From: Streptomyces sp. NBC_00193
Lineage (GTDB): Bacteria; Actinomycetota; Actinomycetes; Streptomycetales; Streptomycetaceae
Length of the DNA: 64,000 bases
NCBI RefSeq assembly: GCF_026342735.1
Contig: NZ_JAPEMM010000002.1
Coordinates: forward strand, 248,001 to 312,000
Reading direction: 5' to 3'
Each line of letters starts with the position of its first letter. Position 1 is the first letter of the stretch. Shown here piece after piece: positions 32,788-41,111 of the stretch. Under the pieces are notes generated by a model that was given only the letters and a program-made list of their open reading frames with translations, was not told the origin of the DNA and did not search any database. Both the position numbers and the translations under genes were made by a program.

Positions 32788-34782
32788 CTAGCCGGCGGCG
32801 GGCGGCAGGTGCTCCACGCACAGGGGCGCGAAGGCGACCCGGGTCAGTGACCCGTCCTGCGCCCATCGCACCTCGATGGAACTTCGGTCCGCCGTCACCG
32901 CGGTGACCACATCGGTGACGGCCTCGGTGACCGCCTCGGTCATCGGATCCGGACCGGTTTCGCCGGTGAGCGCGACCAACGCCGCGTAGAGGCGCGTTCC
33001 TCCGCCCTCGGCCGTCAGGCGGGGCACGCTCGCCCACCGCGTGAAGGCGGTCCCGGCCGGCGCCCTCGCCTCGTCGCGCGCCTCCCAGCCGTGCACCGGG
33101 TGGAGCTCCGAGCGCAGTGGCTCCTCGGGCCCCGTGGCCCAGCCCGTCTGTTCCACGCGGGCTCCGTACGGGGCTCCGTACACCCGATGCACGCGCAGTT
33201 CGTACCGGCCGCGGACGAAGGTGACGCTCTCCACGCGCAGGCCCGGGACGGTGGGCGGGCCGCCCGGGAACACCGGCCGGTGCCAGGAGGCGGCCCAGCC
33301 CCAGCCGCTGCCCTGGCCGGTCCCCAGCGGCTGGATGCGCCGCCGGACACTGCGGGCGCCCGCGACGACCACGGCGAGGTGGTTGTCCGGGGTGTTGGCG
33401 CTCGCGGTGGGGCCGCTGCGGGTGGAGTAGGCCTGGCGGGAGTAGAGCGGGTCCTCGTCGCGGGCCGCTTCCGGCTGGTCCGGCCCGACGTGGTCGCTGC
33501 CGTGGTTGTGCAGTCGTACGATCCCGTCGGCGCGGGTGGACTGGACGAGCAACCCGGGCGCGGCCAGGGCGAGCACCTGGTCGGGGCCCTCGCTGGGCGC
33601 GGGCTGCTCCGTCGCCGTCCACAGCGGGTGCGTCGGCGGGGCGAGCAGGCAGACGAAGGCCTTGGAGGCCCAGTACGGCGAGGCCGGACCCGAATAGCGT
33701 TGCAGGGTAGCCCCGTGCGGGCCGTGCCAGCCGAGGCCGAGCAGGCCGTCGGCGCCGACGGCGCCCCGGTCCAGGAAGTAGCGCAGCGAGCCGCTGATCA
33801 GGCGGCGTGAGGTGCCGGGGGTGAGCGGGGTGTGGCCGGTGACCGCGCCGAGCCCGACGGCGGATGCGGCGGCGAAGCGGTAGGTGAGGGAACGCCCGAA
33901 GTGGATCGGCGCCCCGTCCGACCCGAAGAGGAGGGAGAAGCTCTCCAGGTGGGCCCGCAGCCGGTCACCGTGCGGGGCCGGCCCGTCCGGCACCGCGGGG
34001 CCGGGGCCGTCGAGTGGGGTGCCGAGGTGGGCGTCCAGGTGCGCGTCCAGGTGCGCGTCGAGGTGCGCGTCGAGGTGCGCGTCGAGCACCGGATACAGGT
34101 GCAGCGCCCAGCCGTTGTAGTGGTCGAAGGCCCTGCCGTCGCCGTCGGCGTACCAGCCCTGGCCGCCGTACCAGCCCTCCAGGAGGTCGAGGGCCCGGCT
34201 GCGGGCCCTGGCCGTCTCGGCGTCGCCGCGGCCCACGGATTCCAGGAAGCCGGCCACGGTGTACGGGAAGAGGTACCAGTTGTTGGGGCTGGGCACATGG
34301 CGCAGGGCTCCGCGCAGCCACTCCTCGGTGCGGTCCTGCACCGCGCCGTCGAGGCGGTCCCACAGCCAGGGCCGGGTCAGCCGGAGCCCGAGGGCCACCG
34401 ACGCCGACTCGACCATCGGCTGGCCGCCGGCGTGCACGTCGCGGATGACCGGCCAGGACTCCGCATCGTCGCGGCCCGGTGTCCGGGTTCCCGCCGCCAG
34501 CCCGTCCGCGTACCGCTCCAGCCAGTCGTACGGGTCCGCTCCCCCGGCCCCCGACACCCGGAAGGCCGCGGCGAGGAAGGTACGTGCGTAGCCTTCGAGC
34601 CCGTCGGAGCGTACGCCCGAGGCCGACGGCCGTCCCGGCAGGTCGAGCAGGGCCCCGCGCGGCGTGGCCCACCGCCAGGCCGCGCGCAGCAGCCCGTCGG
34701 CCACCGCCTCCCAATGCGCGCGGGTGTAGCCGGTGTACGGGCTCGACGCGCGGTCTTCGCGGGGCAGTCCGGGAAGGGTCAT
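32788..34782 (-). CDS. DUF2264 domain protein with internal DAHL tandem repeat
   Basis: This 664-residue soluble protein fits the DUF2264 family, with an (alpha/alpha)-barrel-like N-terminal two-thirds (SPNNWYLFPYTVAGFLESVG, WYADGDGRAFDHYNGWALHLYP) and a beta-rich C-terminal part. Family members are linked to polysaccharide or uronate metabolism, without a settled reaction. About residue 230 the frame encodes four successive DAHL units from a 12-bp DNA repeat (34034-34086), an insertion not expected in a folded core. ATG 34782 is preferred over a 16-codon extension. It converges on the amidase gene. Confidence 0.82.
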   Translation of the reverse strand: MTLPGLPREDRASSPYTGYTRAHWEAVADGLLRAAWRWATPRGALLDLPGRPSASGVRSDGLEGYARTFLAAAFRVSGAGGADPYDWLERYADGLAAGTRTPGRDDAESWPVIRDVHAGGQPMVESASVALGLRLTRPWLWDRLDGAVQDRTEEWLRGALRHVPSPNNWYLFPYTVAGFLESVGRGDAETARARSRALDLLEGWYGGQGWYADGDGRAFDHYNGWALHLYPVLDAHLDAHLDAHLDAHLDAHLGTPLDGPGPAVPDGPAPHGDRLRAHLESFSLLFGSDGAPIHFGRSLTYRFAAASAVGLGAVTGHTPLTPGTSRRLISGSLRYFLDRGAVGADGLLGLGWHGPHGATLQRYSGPASPYWASKAFVCLLAPPTHPLWTATEQPAPSEGPDQVLALAAPGLLVQSTRADGIVRLHNHGSDHVGPDQPEAARDEDPLYSRQAYSTRSGPTASANTPDNHLAVVVAGARSVRRRIQPLGTGQGSGWGWAASWHRPVFPGGPPTVPGLRVESVTFVRGRYELRVHRVYGAPYGARVEQTGWATGPEEPLRSELHPVHGWEARDEARAPAGTAFTRWASVPRLTAEGGGTRLYAALVALTGETGPDPMTEAVTEAVTDVVTAVTADRSSIEVRWAQDGSLTRVAFAPLCVEHLPPAAG
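34034..34086 (-). repeat. 12-bp tandem repeat inside the DUF2264 gene
   Basis: At least four units of GTCCAGGTGCGC or GTCGAGGTGCGC on the plus strand encode DAHL repeats on the minus strand. Near-identity and whole-codon length suggest slippage expansion without frame loss. Confidence 0.8.
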
Positions 34783-34904
34783 GCGGGGATCTTGATCGAC
34801 CGGCCGGATCGGGTCAAGGGAGCGGATCAAGGGAACGGATCAAGGGCCGAGGTCCGGTCGAGAACGATCCGCCGAGGGGCGGGCCACGGCGATCGGACGG
34901 GGGC

Positions 34905-35636
34905 TCAGGCCGCGGCGTCCCAGGCCGTCGTCAGCCCGTCCAGCCACGCGGGCGGCAGCTCCGCCGCGTCCCACTCCTCCCGCAGCGCCTGCGGCTCCGC
35001 GGCGAGCCGCTCGAGTACGGCGATGCTCGTTGCGGAGTGGACGAGCGAGAAGCGGCCGTGCACCGTGATGGCGCTGCCCGCTCCGAACGTCGCGAACAGC
35101 CGCCCCAGCCGGGCCCGGTGCTCCTCGGTGAACTCCGTCAGCCGCCCGGCGTACCGGGCCCGCTGCCGCGGGCTCATCGTGGCGAGGACGGCGGTGAGCA
35201 CCTCCTCGGTCGCCTCCGGATCCAGTTCCGAGACCTCGGCGAACGACAGGTACAGGGGCGTGAGCGCCACCTGCGTCCGCTCGACCTCCATGCGCCTGGC
35301 CCGCGGGCGCCCGCCGGCCGCGTCCTCGTCCCCCTCCGGGCTGACCACCCGGAGCAGGGTCCGCTCGGTGACGGCGCCCAGCTCCGCCAGCACGTCCCCG
35401 GCTCCGTCGAGCCACCCCGAGTCGTACGGCTCGCCCTTGTCCCCCGGCGCACTCCGGTCCCGGCCGCCCAGTTCCTCGTACGCGAGCGCCAGCGCTCCCG
35501 CCTCCAGCAGGCCGATCAGTTCGCGCGCGTCATCGGAAGGGACCCCCGCGCGTGCGAGGAGTTGCAGGAGCGTCGTCCTCGCGTTGTCGACGCTGATCTC
35601 GTCCGGCCACTGCCGTCCCTCGTCGGCCCCGCTCAT
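34905..35636 (-). CDS. hypothetical acidic protein
   Basis: This 243-residue soluble protein begins MSGADEGRQWPDEIS, with GAGAGG upstream of ATG 35636. Residues 15-55 (NARTTLLQLLARAGVPSDDA, then RELIGLLEAGALALAYEEL) resemble the helical core of small immunity-type proteins (MafI-like), but this is weak. The remainder is mixed, with a helical stretch SPRQRARYAGRLTEFTEEHRARLGRLF. No signal peptide or catalytic motif is evident. It has no operon partners. I do not recognise the family firmly. Confidence 0.65.
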   Translation of the reverse strand: MSGADEGRQWPDEISVDNARTTLLQLLARAGVPSDDARELIGLLEAGALALAYEELGGRDRSAPGDKGEPYDSGWLDGAGDVLAELGAVTERTLLRVVSPEGDEDAAGGRPRARRMEVERTQVALTPLYLSFAEVSELDPEATEEVLTAVLATMSPRQRARYAGRLTEFTEEHRARLGRLFATFGAGSAITVHGRFSLVHSATSIAVLERLAAEPQALREEWDAAELPPAWLDGLTTAWDAAA

Positions 35637-35901
35637 CAGATCCTCTCCGTTCTCGGCCACCGCACCGCCCAGCACTTCATTGTGACCGAGCGCCGTCGAG
35701 GAGGCCGGACCCGGCCTTCCCCGGTTCGTTCCCGCAGCTGCGGGAACCGGCTTCCTGAGCTGGGACTCTATGCGCCCGCGCGCTGTTGTCGAGCAGTTTC
35801 CCCGCATCCGGCAATCTACCCATAACCTGCCCCCGAGCTGCGGGCGACCTGCGCCCGGACCGCGGCGCCCGCCTGCACGCGCGCCCTCGCGGGCGAAGCC
35901 G

Positions 35902-36570
35902 CTACGCCTCCCGTACGTACGCTCCGGCGCGTGCGGCCGCCGCCGCCGCGGCCGCCGCGCGGTCGGCCTCGGCGTCGTCGAGCGGGAGGGGCGTGGTCAG
36001 CAGGCGGTAGTAGAGGGGGGCGGACACCGCGCGGATCACCTCGTGCGGGTCGGTCCCCCCGGGCACCTCTCCGCGAGCCACGGCCTCCCGGACGCACTGC
36101 GCCCACTCCTCGACGCGCACGGCGTAGAAGCCGTGCAGGGATTCCGCCGCCTTCGGGTCGCAGGTGGCGGCCGCGATCACCGCCTTGAACAGGGCCCCTT
36201 GCCGCGGGTCGGCCAGGGTGCGGCACACCAGCCGGGCGTTGGCCGTCAGGTCCCCGAGGAGCGAGCCCGTCTCCGCCCGCGGTACGGACTGTTGCGCCAT
36301 GTCCAGCAGCACGTCGGCCATGAGGCCGGCGACGGTGCCCCAGCGGCGGTAGACCGTCGTCTTCCCGACGTCGGCGCGCCGCGCGATGTCGGCGAGGTCC
36401 AGGTGCGCGAAACCCCGCTCGGCCAGGACGTCCTCGGCGGCCCGGAGCACCGCTTCCCGCACCCGCGCCGTACGCCCTCCGGGCCGCGCGCTCCCCGGCC
36501 CGGCACCCGGTTCGGCCCCCGGTTCGGCCGGGCCGGCCACCCGGTCCGGCCCTGCTGCGGCGAACTCCAT
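35902..36570 (-). CDS. TetR-family transcriptional regulator
   Basis: This 222-residue protein has a disordered Gly/Pro/Ala N-terminus (1-33), then a TetR DNA-binding domain (VREAVLRAAEDVLAERGF, LADIARRADVGKTTVYRRW). The C-terminal ligand domain contains FKAVIAAATCDPKAAESLHGFY. The final residues are a poly-Ala helix. It is divergent from an aldo/keto reductase gene, separated by 105 bases that contain a perfect palindrome at its own start, so it likely represses both. Confidence 0.9.
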   Translation of the reverse strand: MEFAAAGPDRVAGPAEPGAEPGAGPGSARPGGRTARVREAVLRAAEDVLAERGFAHLDLADIARRADVGKTTVYRRWGTVAGLMADVLLDMAQQSVPRAETGSLLGDLTANARLVCRTLADPRQGALFKAVIAAATCDPKAAESLHGFYAVRVEEWAQCVREAVARGEVPGGTDPHEVIRAVSAPLYYRLLTTPLPLDDAEADRAAAAAAAAARAGAYVREA

Positions 36571-36585
36571 AACGGGACTCCCGTT
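36571..36585 (-). promoter_or_regulatory. operator candidate between TetR and aldo/keto reductase genes
   Basis: AACGGGA-C-TCCCGTT is a perfect 15-base palindrome touching the TetR start codon. A weaker ACGG/CCGT-containing patch lies near 36625, toward the reductase gene. Confidence 0.55.
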
Positions 36586-36675
36586 CCATTAAGCGATAGG
36601 ACTTGATACGCTCGGGCCATCTTAACGGAACCGCAGCCCCATTAGGTGGAGTCGCGGGTGATGAGGGGATGCGTC

Positions 36676-37710
36676 ATGGAGTACAGGCGGCTGGGGACGT
36701 CCGGGCTTCTGGTGCCGGAACTGAGCTTCGGAGCGGGCACGTTCGGCGGGCAGGGGCCGCTCTTCGGCGCGTGGGGCGACACCGGCGTGCAGCAGGCGCG
36801 CCGCCTCGTGGACATCTGCATCGACGCCGGGGTCACGATGTTCGACACCGCCGACGTCTACTCCGCCGGCGCCTCCGAAGAGGTCCTGGGAGCCGCCCTC
36901 AAGGGGCGCCGGGACCAGGTGCTCATCTCCACCAAGGCCGGTCTGCCCATGGGCGACGGCCCGGACGCGGCGGGGACCTCGCGGTCCCGGCTGATCATGT
37001 CCGTCGACGACGCGCTGCGCCGCCTGGGCACCGACCACATCGACCTCTTCCAGCTGCACGCCTTCGACGCCGGCACTCCCGTCGAGGAGGTGCTGTCCAC
37101 CCTGGACGACCTGGTCCGGGCGGGAAAGATCCGCTACACCGGCATCTCCAACTTCTCCGGATGGCAGGCGATGAAGTCCCTCGCCGCGGCCGACCGGCAC
37201 GGCCGCCCGCGCTACGTCGCCCATCAGGTCCACTACTCCCTCGTGGGCCGCGACTACGAATGGGAGCTCATGCCCCTCGGACTCGACCAGGGGCTGGGCG
37301 CGATCGTCTGGAGCCCGCTCGGCTGGGGCCGGCTCACGGGCAGGATCCGCCGCGGTCAGCCGCTGCCGGCCGGGAGCAGGCTGCACGACACCGCCGACTA
37401 CGGCCCGCCGGTCGAGGAGGAGTACCTCTACCGCGTGGTCGACGCCCTGGACGAGGTCGCCGGGGAGACGGGCAGGGCCGTCCCCCAGATCGCCCTGCGG
37501 TGGCTGCTCCAGCGGCCGACCGTGTCCTCCGTCATCATCGGCGCCCGCAACGAGGAGCAGCTGCGCCAGAACCTCGGCGCCGTGGGCTGGACGCTCACCG
37601 CGGAGCAGATGGCGAAGCTGGACGCGGCGAGCGGCCGGACGGCCCCCTACCCCTACTTCCCGTACCACCGGCAGGAGGGCTTCGCCCGCCTCAACCCTCC
37701 GGTGGTCTGA
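36676..37710 (+). CDS. aldo/keto reductase
   Basis: This 344-residue NADPH-dependent oxidoreductase keeps the AKR tetrad: Asp and Tyr in FDTADVYSAGASE, Lys in LISTKAGLP, His in LFQLHAFDAG. The C-terminal cofactor pocket reads TVSSVIIGARNEEQLRQNLGAVGWTL. It resembles the YajO/IolS-type AKRs. ATG 36676 follows AGGGGAT; an upstream GTG at 36646 would add ten residues with no site. Divergent transcription from a TetR gene suggests induction by the regulator's ligand, possibly a toxic carbonyl. Confidence 0.92.
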   Translation: MEYRRLGTSGLLVPELSFGAGTFGGQGPLFGAWGDTGVQQARRLVDICIDAGVTMFDTADVYSAGASEEVLGAALKGRRDQVLISTKAGLPMGDGPDAAGTSRSRLIMSVDDALRRLGTDHIDLFQLHAFDAGTPVEEVLSTLDDLVRAGKIRYTGISNFSGWQAMKSLAAADRHGRPRYVAHQVHYSLVGRDYEWELMPLGLDQGLGAIVWSPLGWGRLTGRIRRGQPLPAGSRLHDTADYGPPVEEEYLYRVVDALDEVAGETGRAVPQIALRWLLQRPTVSSVIIGARNEEQLRQNLGAVGWTLTAEQMAKLDAASGRTAPYPYFPYHRQEGFARLNPPVV

Positions 37711-37732
37711 AACGTGCCCCGTGCGCGGGCCT

Positions 37733-37993
37733 TCAGCCGAGCCACAGGATGTTCAGGACGGACAGCCGGTGCAGGGGCCGGTTGATCCAGTAGGTGAGCG
37801 ACAGCCGGCCGACCGAGGCCAGTCGCACGTCCTGCCCTTCGGGGTCGTCGGGGTTCCACTGGCGGAATCCCCAGGGGTCGGCCACGGCGGCGTCCAGGAC
37901 GTCCCAGACCGTGTTCTCGGCGTCCTCGGGCAGGCTGTCGAGAACCTTCGCGGCCGGCCCGGAGAATCGGATCGCGTACGGCTGTCCGGTCAC
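37733..37993 (-). CDS. RelE/ParE-like toxin-fold protein
   Basis: This 86-residue protein reads like a RelE/ParE fold: QPYAIRFSGPAAKVLDSLP (strand-helix), a long helix AENTVWDVLDAAVADP, then DVRLASVGRLSLTYWINRPLHRLSVLNILWLG with the terminal beta-hairpin. The Arg positions could contact RNA, but the typical final aromatic or His residue is absent. The GTG start overlaps the stop of the upstream DUF6247 gene (GTGA), the arrangement of a toxin-antitoxin pair with the antitoxin first. Actual toxicity is untested. Confidence 0.72.
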   Translation of the reverse strand: MTGQPYAIRFSGPAAKVLDSLPEDAENTVWDVLDAAVADPWGFRQWNPDDPEGQDVRLASVGRLSLTYWINRPLHRLSVLNILWLG

Positions 37994-38295
37994 CGGCGCC
38001 TGCTCCGCGGTATGGCCGTCTCCACGAAGGCGCTGTCGTCGTAGCCGGACGCGACGAACGCGTCGACCTCCGGGGCGGAGGCGAGGCGGGCCTGCCAGAT
38101 CTGGAGGGTCTCGTACAGCGCGGCGAGGGAGAAGGTGCCGCGGGATTCCTCCAGTGCGGCGGCCCACTCCCGCTCGAAGGCCGGCACCCACTGCGGGGCC
38201 CGGCGGTCGGCACGGAGCCGGCCGAGGAGTTCGGCCGGGGCTCCCGGAGCGGGGGCGTACGGCGTGACGGGGGCGTGGTCGGGCTGCGCGCTCAT
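37990..38295 (-). CDS. DUF6247-type protein, probable antitoxin partner
   Basis: This 101-residue protein matches the Streptomyces DUF6247 pattern (PAELLGRLRADRRAPQWVPAFEREWAAALEESRGTFSLAALYETLQIWQARLASAPEVDAFVASG). It is helical with a Pro-rich N-terminus. GGAGGAAC precedes ATG 38295. Its position directly before and overlapping a RelE-like gene suggests it is the cognate antitoxin or regulator. No DNA-binding motif is obvious. Confidence 0.78.
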   Translation of the reverse strand: MSAQPDHAPVTPYAPAPGAPAELLGRLRADRRAPQWVPAFEREWAAALEESRGTFSLAALYETLQIWQARLASAPEVDAFVASGYDDSAFVETAIPRSRRR

Positions 38296-38398
38296 CGGCT
38301 GTTCCTCCCGGCGGGTCGTACCGCCACGGTACGCGTACCGGGACGCCCGGGATGCCGGCATGGCCGGATCCCGGGCCGGACGGGCGCCTGACGCCCCC

Positions 38399-39019
38399 TC
38401 ATGGCGAGCCGTTCGTCAGGAACGCGGCCACCGCGGCCCTGGTGAGGGTCCGGTAGCGGTGCTCCGCCGTCTCGGCCGTGAAGTGGCCCGCGAGCTCCAG
38501 GGTGATCGAGCCGTGGGCGGCCGCCCAGATGACGTCCGTGACCTCGTCGACGTCCGCGTCCGGGCGGAAGACTCCGCTCGCCACGCAGGCTCGTACGGCT
38601 TCACGCAGGACCTCCAGGCTGGCGGCGGCGATCGCGCGGGCCTCGGGGGTGGGGGTGAAACCGGGGATGAGGCCGGCGAACATGACCTGGTAGAGGTTGC
38701 GTTCGGTCAGGGCGTTCTCGCGGTAGGCGCGGCCCAGGTCGGCCAGGTGGGTGGGTGGATCGGTGGACGGGGGGACGGCCTCCAGACTGCGGCGCAGGCG
38801 GTCGAAGCCCTCCTGGTACAGGGCTTCGGCGATGCCGTCCTTCGCGCCGAAGTGGCGGTAGAGGACCGTGGTCGAGCAGCCGGCCGCGGTGGCGATGCGG
38901 CGCATGGTCAGGGCGGCCGCACCCTCTGCGGCGAGGAGCTGGGCGGCCAGGTCGAGGAGGGCGGCGCGCAGCGCTTCCTGGCCTTGGGCCTGGGTGCGGG
39001 TGTAGAGGTCGCCGCTCAT
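38399..39019 (-). CDS. TetR-family regulator with WHG-type C-terminal domain
   Basis: This 206-residue regulator has an N-terminal TetR helix-turn-helix (TMRRIATAAGCSTTVLYRHFGAKDGIAEALY) and a C-terminal domain containing DVIWAAAHGSITLELAGHF, the WHG-type motif. Its ATG overlaps the stop of the redoxin gene (ATGA), so it is the second gene of that operon. It probably autoregulates through the AATAAC-ATC-GTTATT palindrome upstream of the redoxin gene. A redox or electrophile ligand is an inference from the partner. Confidence 0.9.
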   Translation of the reverse strand: MSGDLYTRTQAQGQEALRAALLDLAAQLLAAEGAAALTMRRIATAAGCSTTVLYRHFGAKDGIAEALYQEGFDRLRRSLEAVPPSTDPPTHLADLGRAYRENALTERNLYQVMFAGLIPGFTPTPEARAIAAASLEVLREAVRACVASGVFRPDADVDEVTDVIWAAAHGSITLELAGHFTAETAEHRYRTLTRAAVAAFLTNGSP

Positions 39020-40068
39020 GCCGGCTGCCAGTCACCGAGGGGGCGGTAGATCGGGATGCCCGCTTCGGTGAGCGCGGTGCGCTTGGCGAAGTACTCGTCG
39101 CCCATCGGGTCCAGGCCGCGCAGGGGCATGGTTCCGCGCCAGATCGTCAGGTCCTCCGGGGCGAGCTGCTCGGCGCGCGCGAAGTGCGCTTCGGCTTCGG
39201 TCGCGCGGCCGTCCCGGTGGAGCCACAGGGCCAGGGCCGCTTCGGTACGGGCCGACTGCTGGGTGGCCGTGGCGCGGCGGGTGTGCCGGGTGACGTCCTC
39301 GTCGGACAGCCCGCTGTCGCCGGTGAGGACCCAGCGGTCGAGTGCGGCCAGCGCCGCGCCGGAGTCCAGGCCGGACAGTTCGCGGAACAGGTCGGTCGCG
39401 AACTGCGTGTCGTGGGGACGGGCCACCTTCCCTTCCTCGTCGATCCACAGGACGGTCGGGACGTTCAGGACGTCGTAGAGGTCGGCCACGACGCCGTCGG
39501 CGTCGATCAGCGCGGGGTGGGTCACCGCGGCCTCGGCGATCCACGGCGCGGCGTCGGCGGCGCGGCGGTCCACGGCGACGCTGAGGACGCTGAATCCGTG
39601 TTCGGCGAGTGCGGCGTGGCGGCGCTCCCATTCGGGGAGGTCGTAGCGGCAGCCGCACCACGAGCCCCAGAAGACCAGGGCGACCTTGCGGCCGCGAAGG
39701 TCGCTCAGCGAGTGCGGCACGCCGTCGGCGTCGGGGAGGGTGAAGTCGGGGGCGGTGACGCCGGCGAGGGCCCGCGAGCGTTCCTGCGCGGAGACTCCGA
39801 GGGCGATCACCCCGGCGTCGGTCGCGACCGGGCGGTCGAGGATCTCGGCGAACGCCACCGGGTCGAGCAGGCCGTCGTGTTCGGCCCGGGCGGCGGCGGA
39901 GACGGGCACGCACAGGTCGCCTCGGCACCATCCGTGCGGCTTGCGGACCCAGCCGAGGGCCTCTTCGACCGCTTCGGGGGCGAGCAGGACACGGCCGTCC
40001 GGGCCCGTCTGCGCGGCTACGACGGTTTCCCTGCCGTCGTCCAGGATCGTGACGTGCGCGCTGTCCAT
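39016..40068 (-). CDS. thioredoxin-fold redoxin (AhpC/TlpA-like) with CGC motif and extensions
   Basis: This 350-residue soluble protein has a central redoxin domain (about residues 108-230): APDFTLPDADGVPHSLSDLRGRKVALVFWGSWCGCRYDLPEWERRH. The cysteines lie in a CxC rather than CxxC arrangement. The cis-Pro loop is VLNVPTVLWIDEEG. The N-terminal 100 residues contain two further Cys (GWCRGDLCVPV), and the C-terminal 110 residues look like a TPR-type pair (TEAALALWLHRDGRATEAEAHFARAEQLAPEDL). It may be a thiol sensor or reductase. The downstream coupled TetR gene suggests redox-linked control. Confidence 0.82.
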   Translation of the reverse strand: MDSAHVTILDDGRETVVAAQTGPDGRVLLAPEAVEEALGWVRKPHGWCRGDLCVPVSAAARAEHDGLLDPVAFAEILDRPVATDAGVIALGVSAQERSRALAGVTAPDFTLPDADGVPHSLSDLRGRKVALVFWGSWCGCRYDLPEWERRHAALAEHGFSVLSVAVDRRAADAAPWIAEAAVTHPALIDADGVVADLYDVLNVPTVLWIDEEGKVARPHDTQFATDLFRELSGLDSGAALAALDRWVLTGDSGLSDEDVTRHTRRATATQQSARTEAALALWLHRDGRATEAEAHFARAEQLAPEDLTIWRGTMPLRGLDPMGDEYFAKRTALTEAGIPIYRPLGDWQPA

Positions 40069-40108
40069 GACAACCCCCGATGCACTCGAAAAAACCTCGT
40101 GCCGAGAA

Positions 40109-40123
40109 AATAACATCGTTATT
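40109..40123 (-). promoter_or_regulatory. operator candidate of the redoxin-TetR operon
   Basis: AATAAC-ATC-GTTATT is a perfect inverted repeat, 40 bases before the redoxin start, in AT-rich sequence likely to include the -10 region. Confidence 0.6.
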
Positions 40124-40179
40124 GTCTGCGCCGCAAGGCCACGGGGGCATCGTCGCGGGGGCTTCCGTACGCTGGCGGC

Positions 40180-41082
40180 ATGCGTACGCGTCCCACCTTG
40201 AGCTGGACCCCGACCGCGGACCTGCCGCCCGGCACCACGGACCCGGGGCCGGTCGCCGACGCGCTGCGGGCCGGCGGGGTGCTGGTGCTCAGCGGGGCCG
40301 GGATGTCCACCGAGTCGGGCATCCCCGACTACCGGGGTGAGCGCGGCAGCCTGCGCAGGCACACGCCCATGACCTACCAGGAGTTCACCGGCAGCGCTCA
40401 GGCACGGCGCCGGTACTGGGCCCGCGGCCACCTCGGCTGGCGCACGTTCGGGCGCGCCGCGCCCAACGCCGGACACCGGGCCGTCGCGGCCTTCGGGCGG
40501 GCCGGGATCCTCGCGGGCGTGATCACCCAGAACGTCGACGGACTGCACCAGGCCGCCGGCAGCGAGGGCGTGGTGGAACTCCACGGAAGCCTGAACCGCG
40601 TCGTCTGCCTCTCCTGCGGCGCCCTCAGCACCCGGCAGGAACTCGCCCGACGGCTGGAGGAGGCCAACACGGACTTCGAGCCGACGCCCGCCGCGCTGAA
40701 CCCGGACGGCGACGCCGACCTCACCGACGACCAGGTCCGCGACTTCCGCCCGGCGCCCTGCGCGCGCTGCGGCGGCATCCTCAAACCGGACGTGGTGTTC
40801 TTCGGCGAGAGCGTGCCGCCGGAGCGCGTCGGGCACTGCCGCGAACTGGTCGACGCGGCGACCTCGCTGCTGGTCCTGGGCTCCTCGCTGACGGTGATGT
40901 CCGGGCTCCGCTTCGTCCGTCAGGCGGCGCAGGCGGGGAAGCCCGTACTGATCGTCAACCGGGACCCCACCCGCGGCGACCGCCACGCCGTCACCCGGGT
41001 CGCCCTCCCCCTGGGAACGACCCTCACCGCCCTGGCCGACGGGCTGGGCCTCCCCCTCGACGAGCAGGCCACGCACCTCTGA
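40180..41082 (+). CDS. Sir2-family NAD-dependent protein deacetylase (sirtuin)
   Basis: This 300-residue sirtuin carries all core motifs: NAD-binding LSGAGMSTESGIPDYRG, TQNVDGLHQAAG, catalytic His in VELHGS, two zinc Cys pairs (CLSCG and CARCG), KPDVVFFGE and the GSSL loop. It removes acyl groups from lysines using NAD. ATG 40180 is seven bases after TACGCT, which suggests a leaderless transcript. It diverges from the redoxin operon. The zinc module has an inserted acidic stretch (about residues 160-190). Confidence 0.93.
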   Translation: MRTRPTLSWTPTADLPPGTTDPGPVADALRAGGVLVLSGAGMSTESGIPDYRGERGSLRRHTPMTYQEFTGSAQARRRYWARGHLGWRTFGRAAPNAGHRAVAAFGRAGILAGVITQNVDGLHQAAGSEGVVELHGSLNRVVCLSCGALSTRQELARRLEEANTDFEPTPAALNPDGDADLTDDQVRDFRPAPCARCGGILKPDVVFFGESVPPERVGHCRELVDAATSLLVLGSSLTVMSGLRFVRQAAQAGKPVLIVNRDPTRGDRHAVTRVALPLGTTLTALADGLGLPLDEQATHL

Positions 41083-41111
41083 GGTCTCGGCGGAGGAGCA
41101 CCGCCGGCGCG

